From positions 1 to 64,000 of the forward strand of contig CAXXHY010000046.1 in the NCBI GenBank assembly GCA_963667575.2: 64,000 nucleotides of DNA, read 5' to 3'. The translations under genes and the position numbers were made by a program. How positions within the stretch are numbered: the stretch's first letter is position 1; each line of letters opens with the position of its first letter. The notes beneath the pieces were generated by a model. The model was not told the DNA's origin and made no database searches. It worked only from the letters and a program-made list of their open reading frames with translations. This document shows, piece after piece, positions 54,735-63,595 of the stretch. The DNA comes from G963665495 sp963667575. Lineage in GTDB: Bacteria > Desulfobacterota > Desulfovibrionia > Desulfovibrionales > Desulfovibrionaceae.

Positions 54735-56000
54735 TTACTCCCACCTGCGCTTGTCTTCGATGGGCCGGATCTGCGGAGGCAGGGTTCCAGGCTCCAGCAC
54801 CTGCAGAATGGGACGGAGTTTGATCTTTTCGCGGAACTGGTGCAGCAGTTCTTCTTCGCGCTTGAAGTTGGCCGCTTCCACATTGAGCACCATTTCGTCG
54901 ATGCCGCCGGGGTTGGTGACCTCGATCTGCCAGCGTTTGATTTCCTCAAACGAAGCCATGACCTGCTCAACCTGGTGCGGGTACACGAACATGCCCTTGA
55001 TACGGGCGGTGGTGTCCACGCGACCGACGATGTTGCCCAGGCGCGGGCTGGTACGTCCGCAGGCACAGGGTTCGCGGTCGATAAAGGAAAGGTCTCCGGT
55101 GGCCAGACGAATCAGGGGGTAGGTCTTGTTGAAGGCCGTTACCACGATTTCGCCCACTTCGCCGTCCTTGAGGGGGATGCCCGTGTCCGGATGGCAGATT
55201 TCCACGTAGGCGCGGTTGGCCACATGCAGGCCGTTCTTGTGGTAGCATTCGTAGCCGATGCAGCCCACGTCCGCGGTTCCGTAGCCCTGACGCATGATCA
55301 GGTCGAACTTTTTCTCCAGGGTGGAGCGCAATTTCTCGGAAAACTTTTCACCGGTGACAAAAGCCACTTCGATGTACATGTCCCGACGCAGGTTCAGACC
55401 GGATTCCTCGGCCTTCTGGGCCAGGTGCATCAGGTAACTGGGCGTGCCCACATACCCGGTGACCCGCAGTTTCTGCATGATCTCCAGCTGGGTGGACGTG
55501 TCGCCGGGGCCTGCGGGGATCACCGCGCAGTTCAGATTGCGCAGCGGCTCCTCGAACATCAAACCGGCGGGCGCCATGTGATAGGTGAAGGTGATCTGGG
55601 CCAGGTCTCCGGAACGAAAACCAGCCGAATAGAATCCTTCTGTCCATCCCCAGTAATCCTCGCTGCGATCCTCGGGGTCGAAAATGGGACCGGGCGAACG
55701 GAAAATACGTTTCAATTCACCGAGGTCTTTGGTCAGCAATCCGCCCAGTCTGGGGCCTATGGATTGCAAGAAAATGAGTTCCTTTTTCTTCAGAATCGGG
55801 ATATGCTTGATATCATTGAGCGTCTTGAATTTCTCAACCTGAAACTGAGCTCTGTCAAAACGCTTTTTTACATCTTCCGAGTATCTGTAAGCGTATTGCA
55901 GCAGTTCCTTCAACTGGATCAGATAAAATTGTCTGCGCTCGCTTTCGTCAAGCACCTCGCGTCTGCTGTAGATACCTTCAGTACGATCCTTACGCGTCAT
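54735..56000 (-). CDS. phenylacetate-CoA ligase-like AMP-forming enzyme
   Basis: A 421-residue member of the PaaK-type branch of adenylate-forming enzymes. Features: FTYHMAPAG where typical enzymes have the Ser/Gly-rich loop, VGTPSYLMHLA (about 190), FVTGEKFSEKL (about 220), RQGYGTADVGCIGYEC (about 245-260), EIVVTAFNK, RLATGD (about 300-305), a zinc-like PCACGRTSPRL (about 313-323), VGRVDTTARIKGMFVYP (about 329-345) and the C-terminal ACT-like domain. It activates an aryl or other carboxylate as CoA thioester. A family like it (DVU_1553-type) occurs with the mop-linked genes in D. vulgaris; here it is 50 kb away. Confidence 0.85.
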   Translation of the reverse strand: MTRKDRTEGIYSRREVLDESERRQFYLIQLKELLQYAYRYSEDVKKRFDRAQFQVEKFKTLNDIKHIPILKKKELIFLQSIGPRLGGLLTKDLGELKRIFRSPGPIFDPEDRSEDYWGWTEGFYSAGFRSGDLAQITFTYHMAPAGLMFEEPLRNLNCAVIPAGPGDTSTQLEIMQKLRVTGYVGTPSYLMHLAQKAEESGLNLRRDMYIEVAFVTGEKFSEKLRSTLEKKFDLIMRQGYGTADVGCIGYECYHKNGLHVANRAYVEICHPDTGIPLKDGEVGEIVVTAFNKTYPLIRLATGDLSFIDREPCACGRTSPRLGNIVGRVDTTARIKGMFVYPHQVEQVMASFEEIKRWQIEVTNPGGIDEMVLNVEAANFKREEELLHQFREKIKLRPILQVLEPGTLPPQIRPIEDKRRWE

Positions 56001-56118
56001 CGCTTGCTCCTGACTTGATTTTACAGGCTAACATTCCTAAACTAGACAATTTATTCCCGTCGTACGAAAAAAGCAAGAGTTTTTTTGAATCGTAAGTAAT
56101 TTCAAATACTAAAAGAAG

Positions 56119-57687
56119 TCACTCTTTCAATCCGCCAGGCAGTGCGCAGACCGGTTTTTCCGGGTTGTATGGTTCGGGACCGCGTAAAATCCGGCTGCCC
56201 GAGCGAGAGGCGATGTTGCGAATCATCCCTCGGTACAGGGGCCCGTGAATGGGCAGCAACCCGTACCAGTAGGCGAGTCCTGTCAGCCCGTGGGGAAGAA
56301 AACGCGCGATCAGCAGCAATTCGCTGGATTCCGGCCCCAACGGATTGATCTGAAACTGAAACACGGCTTCTCCGGGCATTTTCATTTCCGCCAGAAGCAC
56401 CAGTTTGTGCTCGGGTTCGAGTTCCAGCACACGCCAGAAATCCAGCGCATCCCCTACCCGCAATTCGTTGGCGTCCCGGCGACCGCGTTGCAATCCGGCT
56501 CCGCCCACCAGGCGGTCCATATAGCCGCGAATCTTCCAGAGCGGCATAGCATAAAACCAGCCGTTTTTTCCGCCCATACGCAGCAGTGTTTTCCAGATTG
56601 GTCCGGGGGGCCCGGACAGCACGGTCTTGTAATTGCAGCTCAAAATGGTGCCGCCCGCGTAATCGGCATCCCCGCAGCTCAGCCATTCGGGCGGCCGCAG
56701 CGCACCGGCGTCCGCCCAGCAGGCGGTCAGATTCTGTTGCATGGTCTCCCGCAACGCTGTCCGGATGGCCTGGGGCGTGGACAGCAGTTCCTGCGGTATG
56801 ATCTCCCGGATACGGTGGTCCTTGCAGACCACTTCGTTACGCAGTCCTTCCGCCAGCGGACGCGCCAGACTGGCGGGCACCGGGGTCACAATATGAATCC
56901 AGTAGGAACTCAGTCGCGGAGTGAGCACGGGCACCGGCACAATCCAGCGGCGCGGCAGGTTTTTCTCCCGTGCGTAAAGCTCAAAAAGCTGCCCGTAGGT
57001 CAGGATGTCCGGACCACCGATGTCGTAACTCTGCCCCGTGGTGCCTTCTTCCTTCAGACAGCCCATGAGGTAGCCCAGCACATTGCTTACGGCGATGGGC
57101 TGGCAGCGCGTGTTGACCCAGCGCGGCGCCAGCATCACGGGCAACCGCTCCACAAGGTAGCGCATAATTTCAAAGGAGGCGCTCCCTGCGCCCAGAATCA
57201 TGGCGGCGTGCAGCTGGGTAACCGGAACCCGGCCCGCGGACAGAATGGCGCCGGTCTCCCTGCGCGAACGCAGGTGATGGCTCAGCCCCTCGGTATCCGC
57301 GCCCAGGCCGCCCAGATAGATGATCCGCCGCACCCTGGCGGCAGCGGCCGCATTGGCCATGTTCCCGGCCAGATATTTGTCCTGCTCGGCGAATTTGCTG
57401 CCCGCGGCTTCCATGGAGTGGACCAGGTAAAAGACCGTGTCGCAACCGGAGAGCGCCTGTTTGAGGGCTAGAAAATCCCCGGCGTCCGCCACGGCGATCT
57501 GCATATTGGGATGGGAGGCAAAGCTTCTGCAGCCGATCTTGCGCCTGGACCGGGCAATGGCACGGACAGTGTACCCCTGCTCCAGCAGCAGCGGGGTCAG
57601 GCGTCCGCCAATATAGCCCGTGGCTCCGATAATGCCGACAATGCCTTTTTTCTTCACAGCTGCGGTCTGTTGCATGACTTCAGACAT
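56119..57687 (-). CDS. SDR-like NAD(P)H-binding protein with DUF2867 domain
   Basis: A 522-residue two-domain protein. The N-terminal part (1-300) is an atypical short-chain dehydrogenase of the NAD(P)-binding/epimerase-like kind: GIIGATGYIGGRL (about 17-29), VADAGD, TVFYLVHSM, and a GADTEG region. The C-terminal part (about 330-510) resembles DUF2867/SRPBCC-type cyclase folds found fused to it (WKTLLRMGGKNGWFYAMPLW). Function unknown. Its start overlaps the preceding DUF523 gene by 8 bp, so they are coupled. Confidence 0.85.
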   Translation of the reverse strand: MSEVMQQTAAVKKKGIVGIIGATGYIGGRLTPLLLEQGYTVRAIARSRRKIGCRSFASHPNMQIAVADAGDFLALKQALSGCDTVFYLVHSMEAAGSKFAEQDKYLAGNMANAAAAARVRRIIYLGGLGADTEGLSHHLRSRRETGAILSAGRVPVTQLHAAMILGAGSASFEIMRYLVERLPVMLAPRWVNTRCQPIAVSNVLGYLMGCLKEEGTTGQSYDIGGPDILTYGQLFELYAREKNLPRRWIVPVPVLTPRLSSYWIHIVTPVPASLARPLAEGLRNEVVCKDHRIREIIPQELLSTPQAIRTALRETMQQNLTACWADAGALRPPEWLSCGDADYAGGTILSCNYKTVLSGPPGPIWKTLLRMGGKNGWFYAMPLWKIRGYMDRLVGGAGLQRGRRDANELRVGDALDFWRVLELEPEHKLVLLAEMKMPGEAVFQFQINPLGPESSELLLIARFLPHGLTGLAYWYGLLPIHGPLYRGMIRNIASRSGSRILRGPEPYNPEKPVCALPGGLKE

Positions 57688-58648
57688 GATTCCGCAAAGC
57701 CAGTTCCACCGGGTGCGGATTCAGGTAATATTGTTCCTTGAGGTAAGGCTGGTCGTACTTGCGTACGTAGTGGTTCAGCAAGGTGACCGGCACCACCAGG
57801 GGCACGAACTGCTGCGCATAATTGTTGATGACTTCCAGCAGTTCCCTCTTTTCATCGGAGCTGAGCTGCTTCTTGAAATAGCCCATGATATGCTGCAGCA
57901 CATTGACGTGCTTTTTGGTGGTGGCCTGGCAGACAAAGGCTTTGGTCAACAGGGGGAGATAGGCTTCCCAGGTGTTCTCCGCCCCCAGTTCCTTGCTCTG
58001 CGCCACCAGCCGCCCGGTTTCGCGGTACAGCTGCGGATTGTGGGCCATGAACAACAGCTTGTGCCGCGAATGAAAGGCGATCAGGTTGGCCGAAGTGGCG
58101 CCCTGGGCCCTGGCATCGCGGAAACGCTTCATGGTGAACACCCGGTCGATGAAATTTTCCCGTATCTTGGGATCATGCAGCCGGCCTTCGTCTTCCACAG
58201 GCAGCCAGGGAAAATGCTCCATGAACATGGCCGCCCAGATGCCCACTCCCGAATGACGAACCTTGCCGTCCGGACCGTGGACCTTGATGCGGGTCATGCC
58301 GCTGCTGGGGGATTTGCTTTTGAAGATGTAGCCGCAGAGGTCCGCGTTTTCCAGTTCGCGCAATCTGCCTTGCCCCCAGTTCTGCATCTGATCGGTAAAA
58401 TCCATCTTGCTGTGATGGGTCATCAACCGGGGCGCGGTCACCTCTCCTTCCAGCCGCAAGGCCTCGCGCGGAACGCCCATGCCGCATTCCACCTCCGGAC
58501 ACACCCCCACGTACTCTATCCATCTGCCCAGGGTGTCCGTCAGATAGCGGTCGTGCTTGTGCCCGCCGTCATAGCGGACCTTTTCGCCCAACAGACAGCG
58601 ACTGACGCCAAGGCGGATCTTGTCTTCCACTATGGTCTGTTCACTCAT
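57680..58648 (-). CDS. DUF523-DUF1722 protein (YbgA-like)
   Basis: A 322-residue protein with the DUF523 N-terminus (VSRCLLGEKVRYDGGHK about 15-31, VCPEVECGMGVPRE about 48-61, and KSKSPSSG about 110) and the DUF1722 C-terminus (FHSRHKLLFMAHNP about 195-208, VLQHIMGYFKKQLSSDEK about 253-270). The N-terminal cysteines suggest a metal or Fe-S site. Proteins of this type have been linked to DNA repair and 2-thiouridine chemistry, without proof for this form. Coupled with the downstream SDR-like gene. Confidence 0.9.
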   Translation of the reverse strand: MSEQTIVEDKIRLGVSRCLLGEKVRYDGGHKHDRYLTDTLGRWIEYVGVCPEVECGMGVPREALRLEGEVTAPRLMTHHSKMDFTDQMQNWGQGRLRELENADLCGYIFKSKSPSSGMTRIKVHGPDGKVRHSGVGIWAAMFMEHFPWLPVEDEGRLHDPKIRENFIDRVFTMKRFRDARAQGATSANLIAFHSRHKLLFMAHNPQLYRETGRLVAQSKELGAENTWEAYLPLLTKAFVCQATTKKHVNVLQHIMGYFKKQLSSDEKRELLEVINNYAQQFVPLVVPVTLLNHYVRKYDQPYLKEQYYLNPHPVELALRNHV

Positions 58649-58678
58649 ACGCTAACTGCCTTGATGATACTCGCTGGT

Positions 58679-60829
58679 CTAACTTTTCAACCATTTTTTC
58701 AGCAACGTGTCTATGTCCACTGGTTTGGAATAATAATATCCCTGCACATACTCACAACCAAACCCTTTGAGCGTTTCCTGCTGCTCTTCGGTTTCCACGC
58801 CTTCCGCAATGACTTCCAGCCCCATGTTGTGGGCCAGAGCCACAATGGTCCGGACGATCTCCAGATTTTCGTCTCCATCGGCCATCTGGCTGACAAAGGA
58901 CCTGTCGATTTTGAGCATGTCCACCGGAAAACGGTGCAGGTAGGACAGGGAGGAATAACCGGTGCCGAAATCGTCGATGGAAATCTTGATGCCCAGGGCT
59001 TTGAGCTGGTTCAGAATATTGAAAGCGGTCTCGGCGTTTTCCATGACCGCTCCTTCCGTTATTTCCAGTTTCAGGCACTCGGGCGGCAGGCCGCTTTGTT
59101 CCAGCGCCTGGCGAACGCGATCGACTATTTCCTCCAGGGCGAACTGCTTGCCCGAAAGGTTGACGCTGACCAGCAGTTCCGTATCCGGCAGGTTCTGCAA
59201 CAGCTTGGCCATGGCATCGCAGGCCGTACGCAGCACCCAGTAGTCTATGGGGATTATCAGCCCCACTTCCTCTGCTTCCGGAAGAAATTTGGCCGGCGGC
59301 AAAAAACCCTGAGTGGGATGCATCCAGCGGATCAAAGCCTCGACCCCGGCGAGTTTGCCGGTTTTCAAAGAAACAATGGGCTGGTAGTGCAGCAGGAATT
59401 CATTGTGCTGCAGCCCCAGGCGAATGTCCGTGACCAGCTGCAAAAGAATCTTGGCCCGCAGATGCATTTCCGTATCAAAAATCGTGTAACGGGCCTTGCC
59501 CTGGAGCTTGGCCCGGTGCAGAGCCGCGTCAGCATCGCGCAACAGATCTTCCGCCCGCTCGTACCCCATGGAACTCAAGGCAATGCCGATGCTCGATGTG
59601 GTGATCAGGCTTTGTCCGCCCAGTTCGAAATTCTGGCTGAGAGTTTTCAGTATCTCATCGGCAAAATCCGTTACCGCGGCCACATCCGAACCATTGGTGA
59701 ACATGATGGCGAACTCGTCCCCGCCGAGCCTGGCCAGCATGTCCCCAGGCTTGAGAATGCTCGTCAACCGCAGGGAAACCGCCTTGATCAATTCGTCGCC
59801 GATATTGTGGCCAAGGCTCTCATTGACCATGTTGAACCGGTCCAGATCCATCAGCAGCAAGGCGAAATGGTCGTTCTCTCCGTCGCTCAAGCCTTCCAGC
59901 TTGTCGCGCAGTTCTCCCAGCAGGCAGCTGCGATTGCACAGCCCTGTGAGAGTATCATGATACGCGTTGTGCAGCACCTGGGCTTCGGCCCGTTTCTGGT
60001 CGGTCACGTCCAGCAGGGAGATGACGCACCTGGTGGTGCCGGGCACAAGGGCCATGATCAGCACTACCACACGGACGTTCCCCTCGTGGGTCTGAACCTG
60101 AAGATCTCCGGTGACGGGCTTGTGGTTTCCGTCAATGAACAGGGTCTCGACGTAATTCTCGAGTTTTTTCAGGCATTCGGGCAGAAAAAAATCCTTGCAG
60201 GTCATCTTTCCCTGAATACGCTCACTGGAATACCCGGTAAGGGATTCGAATTCGCCGTTCACCAGGGTAATGGTGGTGTCCGCCTCCATGATGGCCATGG
60301 CAGTGCCCGTGTTTTCAAAAATGGCCCGATACTTGTGTTCCGACTCGGTCAGACGCCGGGTCCGTTCACGCACCATCTCCTCCAGATTTACGGCGTATTC
60401 CCTGATCTTGCGCTCCTGCATACGCATGGTCAGGTGCGTATTCACCCTGGCGAGCATCTCGCGCGCGTCAAAGGGCTTGCTGATGTAATCCACTCCCCCG
60501 AGTTCCAGTCCCTTGGCCTTTATCTCGATTTCATGCACCGCGGAAAGAAAAATCACCGGCGTATCACGGGTTCGGGGATCCGCCTTGAGCCGTCGACAGG
60601 TCTCCAGTCCGTCCATATCCGGCATCATGATGTCCAGAAGGATCAGATCGGGCTGCGTCTCGGGATCCTTGGCCAGTTCCAGCGCGGTATAGCCGTTGTC
60701 GGCTTCCATCACCTGATACTGCCGTCTGCGCAGATGCACGCCCAGCAGCTTCAGGTTGACCGTTTCATCATCAACAACAAGAATTCGCGGCATGGGTTCC
60801 TGGAGAGGATAAGAATGCTGGTTGCTCAC
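58679..60829 (-). CDS. REC-PAS-GGDEF-EAL protein (cyclic-di-GMP turnover)
   Basis: A 716-residue signalling protein. Receiver (about 14-130; VVDDE, LLDIMMPD, SKPF), PAS (about 155-275), GGDEF (about 285-445; intact RLGGDEFAIMF) and EAL (about 460-710; intact EALIRW, VNLSGKQF, LEITEGA, DDFGTGYSSL, AEGVET). Both catalytic motifs are complete, so it could make and degrade cyclic-di-GMP; usually one activity dominates. No membrane segment. It is divergent from the MBL gene at 61071. Confidence 0.93.
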   Translation of the reverse strand: MSNQHSYPLQEPMPRILVVDDETVNLKLLGVHLRRRQYQVMEADNGYTALELAKDPETQPDLILLDIMMPDMDGLETCRRLKADPRTRDTPVIFLSAVHEIEIKAKGLELGGVDYISKPFDAREMLARVNTHLTMRMQERKIREYAVNLEEMVRERTRRLTESEHKYRAIFENTGTAMAIMEADTTITLVNGEFESLTGYSSERIQGKMTCKDFFLPECLKKLENYVETLFIDGNHKPVTGDLQVQTHEGNVRVVVLIMALVPGTTRCVISLLDVTDQKRAEAQVLHNAYHDTLTGLCNRSCLLGELRDKLEGLSDGENDHFALLLMDLDRFNMVNESLGHNIGDELIKAVSLRLTSILKPGDMLARLGGDEFAIMFTNGSDVAAVTDFADEILKTLSQNFELGGQSLITTSSIGIALSSMGYERAEDLLRDADAALHRAKLQGKARYTIFDTEMHLRAKILLQLVTDIRLGLQHNEFLLHYQPIVSLKTGKLAGVEALIRWMHPTQGFLPPAKFLPEAEEVGLIIPIDYWVLRTACDAMAKLLQNLPDTELLVSVNLSGKQFALEEIVDRVRQALEQSGLPPECLKLEITEGAVMENAETAFNILNQLKALGIKISIDDFGTGYSSLSYLHRFPVDMLKIDRSFVSQMADGDENLEIVRTIVALAHNMGLEVIAEGVETEEQQETLKGFGCEYVQGYYYSKPVDIDTLLKKWLKS

Positions 60830-61070
60830 GCTGTTCTCCGGCAGATTCGATACATAGGGTTCCTCATGGTCGTGGTAAAAAACTCATTCTCCCATTGGAT
60901 TTTCCCAGATCAATCCAACGCGACGCACAGTTCATAAAACAAATATATTATTTCACTATGCGATGGCTTGCACCCTCAGTCAAGAGCTTTGACTGTTTTA
61001 CCCCGCTCTGACAAAATATTTCGATTCTGCGAGGGAACAAGCACCCAATGCAATACAGGAGACCCAGAAC

Positions 61071-61907
61071 ATGGAACTTACCGTACTTTGCGACAACAAC
61101 ACGCTCATCGACCGCTACTTCCTTGGCGAGCCGGGACTGAGTTTTTTCATCGAAGACAACGATACGCGCGTGCTTTTCGACTGCGGGTATTCCGACGTCT
61201 TCATCAAAAACGCCCGCAAAGCCGGCATCAACCTCCTGAATCTGGATTACATCGTGCTCTCCCACGGCCACCTGGATCATACCTGGGGTTTGCAGCATCT
61301 TATCACACTTTACCTGGAAGCTGAAACAGAAGATCAACCCCGCCTGCGTCCCAAGCTCATCGCCCATCCGGACGTATTCTGTACGCGCGCCGTAGACGGT
61401 CTGGACCAGATTGGTTCCCTGCTGACCCCTGAAAAACTCGAAAGCCATTTTCCCCTGCAATTGAGCAAGGATCCCGTCAGGTTGAACAACAATCTGATTT
61501 TTCTGGGAGAAATACCCCGTACGCTCAAGTTCGAAGATGCTGATCCCGTGGGCGAGCGTTACGCGGGCGGCGCCTGGATTGAGGACACGCTTCCCGACGA
61601 CAGCGCTCTGGCCTGGACTTCCGATACGGGTCTGGTGCTGATAACCGGCTGCGCCCACTCCGGCGTATGCAATACGGTACGCCGGGCGCAACAGGTGTGC
61701 GGCACCGAACGCGTACGCAGCATTATCGGAGGAACGCACCTTCTGGAAACGTCTCCGGAACGGTTGCAACAGACTGCGGACTTTCTTGCAAATCTGGAAC
61801 TGGAATCCCTGTACGCCTGCCATTGCACGGATCTGACCGCGAAAATGGCCCTTGCGGCCCGCAATCCGGTTCGCGAAACCGGCAGCGGGGCGCGCTATTC
61901 TTTTTGA
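61071..61907 (+). CDS. MBL-fold hydrolase of the dihydropterin-RFAP synthase-like group
   Basis: A 278-residue metallo-beta-lactamase-fold protein with LSHGHLDHTWGL (about 63-74), IAHPDVFCTR (about 98-107), GCAHSGVCN (about 196-204), and a final CHCTD motif (about 251-256). This is the pattern of a group annotated as 7,8-dihydropterin-6-yl-methyl-4-(beta-D-ribofuranosyl)aminobenzene 5-phosphate synthase-like in anaerobes. In bacteria the true substrate is unknown. ACAGGAG precedes the ATG. Confidence 0.87.
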   Translation: MELTVLCDNNTLIDRYFLGEPGLSFFIEDNDTRVLFDCGYSDVFIKNARKAGINLLNLDYIVLSHGHLDHTWGLQHLITLYLEAETEDQPRLRPKLIAHPDVFCTRAVDGLDQIGSLLTPEKLESHFPLQLSKDPVRLNNNLIFLGEIPRTLKFEDADPVGERYAGGAWIEDTLPDDSALAWTSDTGLVLITGCAHSGVCNTVRRAQQVCGTERVRSIIGGTHLLETSPERLQQTADFLANLELESLYACHCTDLTAKMALAARNPVRETGSGARYSF

Positions 61908-62125
61908 TTTTTGCTCAGGGAGATGGCATGCACTTTGCTATTTTTGTGGCCATTGCACCTTCAGACACTTCCGGGGAGGCGATTATCCTGTTGCCCACTG
62001 CCGCCTTCCTGTTGACATTTCAGCAATCTGATGATTGCCTCTTTGGCTGAACTTCGCTAGATTATTGTTTCATTTGTCCGAAAGGGTATTACGCGGACGA
62101 TCACTTCAAGCACTGGAGAAGACGC

Positions 62126-62785
62126 ATGAAACTGAGCATCGAGATCAGCGGACAGATGGAACGCATCGTCATCACCTCGCTGCCCAAACGTTTTTTGGCC
62201 AAAATCTTCAAGCATTGCATGGGCAAGAACAACACGCCCTATTTCGTTAGCAACTGCCTCAAAGGCGTTCTCTACTTTGATATAGATCTGGCCAAGTCTT
62301 TTGCCGAGAGTATCGGCTACAACTGGAAGGAATGGCCCCAGGAATCCCGTTTTTTCCAGACGGACGGATTTTGCTTTGAACGCTATCTGGACATTTCAGT
62401 CAATGTGAACGGTTCGCTGCAGGAACTCGCCGCCAGCGAAGTCATCACAAAAATCAAACAGGTGGACCTGGACAACATGTTGTCGCAGGTGGAGGAAGAC
62501 GAGGTCCTGATCGTCATGGGCGCCGTGGACAAAGGCTCCGAGTTTTTCGTGCTCGACGACATCGACGAGCCCTTCGAGCCCGAGGAACTGATGCTCGAAC
62601 TGGTGGGTCTGGAAAACTTTCAGATTCAGGAACAGATCATCCGTGGCATCACCTACAAAGACCAGTCCCTGCGCCGTGAGCAGGGCCGCGTCACCGGCAA
62701 GAACATGCTCGCTCCCCTGCTGTTTTCCAGAAACGGCGAAGAGCTCGACATGTACGACTTTGTCTCCGAGGACACGACCTGCTGA
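62126..62785 (+). CDS. conserved-looking hypothetical protein
   Basis: A 219-residue soluble protein I do not recognise. It is acidic in the C-terminal half (VEEDEVLIVMGAVDKGSEFFVLDD about 130-153 reads as a beta-strand-rich core) and basic at the N-terminus (PKRFLAKIFKHCMGK). Good codon use, a clear CTGGAG before the ATG and a strong terminator after it indicate a real gene. It is followed by a bidirectional terminator and the convergent DJ-1-like gene. Confidence 0.7.
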   Translation: MKLSIEISGQMERIVITSLPKRFLAKIFKHCMGKNNTPYFVSNCLKGVLYFDIDLAKSFAESIGYNWKEWPQESRFFQTDGFCFERYLDISVNVNGSLQELAASEVITKIKQVDLDNMLSQVEEDEVLIVMGAVDKGSEFFVLDDIDEPFEPEELMLELVGLENFQIQEQIIRGITYKDQSLRREQGRVTGKNMLAPLLFSRNGEELDMYDFVSEDTTC

Positions 62786-62848
62786 ACGGTTCGCCAAGGC
62801 GCTTTGGGGATTGTTCGAAAACAAGACAGCCGTTAGAATTTTGAACAT

Positions 62849-62886
62849 AAAAAAGGCGGAGCCCGTACAGGCCCCGCCTTTTTTAT
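62849..62886. terminator. bidirectional terminator between convergent genes
   Basis: A-run, GGCGGAGCC stem paired with GGCCCCGCC (one mismatch), 6-nt loop, and a T run, arranged symmetrically to serve both the 62126 gene and the DJ-1-like gene. Confidence 0.85.
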
Positions 62887-62904
62887 TTTTTGTGCTTCTT
62901 ATTG

Positions 62905-63492
62905 CTAGAGTTCGATTTTGGTTCCCAGCAGATCCAGGAATTGTTTGATCCAGTCCGGATGGGCGGGCCAGGCCGGAGCGGTCACCAGATTTCCGGAGGT
63001 AACTGCGTCGGAGAAGGTTCCGTTGGGAGACACATAGGAAGCGCCGCCCATTTCGAGGTCCGGCTGCACCGCGGGATAGGCCATGCATTTCTTGCCGGAC
63101 ACCACGCCGGCGGCAACAAGCAGCTGCGGGCCGTGGCAGATTGCGGCAATGGGCTTTTTGGCGGCTTCGAAAGCTTTGACGATCTCGATGACCTTCGGAT
63201 AGAGCCGGATATATTCGGGAGCGCGGCCGCCGGGAACGACCAGCGCGTCGTAATCTTCGGGTTTTACCGCGTCGAAATCCGCGTTCAGCACGAAATTGTG
63301 ACCGGGCTTTTCCGTATAGGTCTGATGCCCTTCAAAATCATGTATCGCAGTGGCGATGGATTCGCCGGCTTTTTTGTCCGGGCATACGGCGTGGACCGTA
63401 TGGCCTACCATCAACAGCATCTGAAACGGCACCATGACTTCGTAATCTTCAACAAAGTCCCCAACCAGCATCAGAATTTTTTTAGCGGCCAT
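62905..63492 (-). CDS. DJ-1/PfpI family protein
   Basis: A 195-residue member of the class I glutamine amidotransferase-like superfamily. The nucleophile elbow AAICHGPQLLVAAG (about 115-128) has the Cys followed by His, and the Glu of FVEDYE (about 13-18) completes the PfpI-type site. VVPGGRAPEY (about 84-93) is typical. Members act as proteases, glyoxalases or stress chaperones. AAGGAG precedes the ATG. Possible role in detoxifying reactive aldehydes, which is inference only. Confidence 0.9.
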   Translation of the reverse strand: MAAKKILMLVGDFVEDYEVMVPFQMLLMVGHTVHAVCPDKKAGESIATAIHDFEGHQTYTEKPGHNFVLNADFDAVKPEDYDALVVPGGRAPEYIRLYPKVIEIVKAFEAAKKPIAAICHGPQLLVAAGVVSGKKCMAYPAVQPDLEMGGASYVSPNGTFSDAVTSGNLVTAPAWPAHPDWIKQFLDLLGTKIEL

Positions 63493-63595
63493 GCTCTTCT
63501 CCTTAAAAAGAAAGCTTTAAGGGTTATTGATACGGGCGAACTCTACTGAAAAAGCCCTGCAGGGGCAACGGGTGCAACACAAATTTCACATTGGC

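Noticed and set aside
57620..60937. Plus-strand ORF of about 1100 codons
   Set aside because: Antisense to the DUF523 and REC-PAS-GGDEF-EAL genes, whose motifs are complete; no domain in the plus frame.
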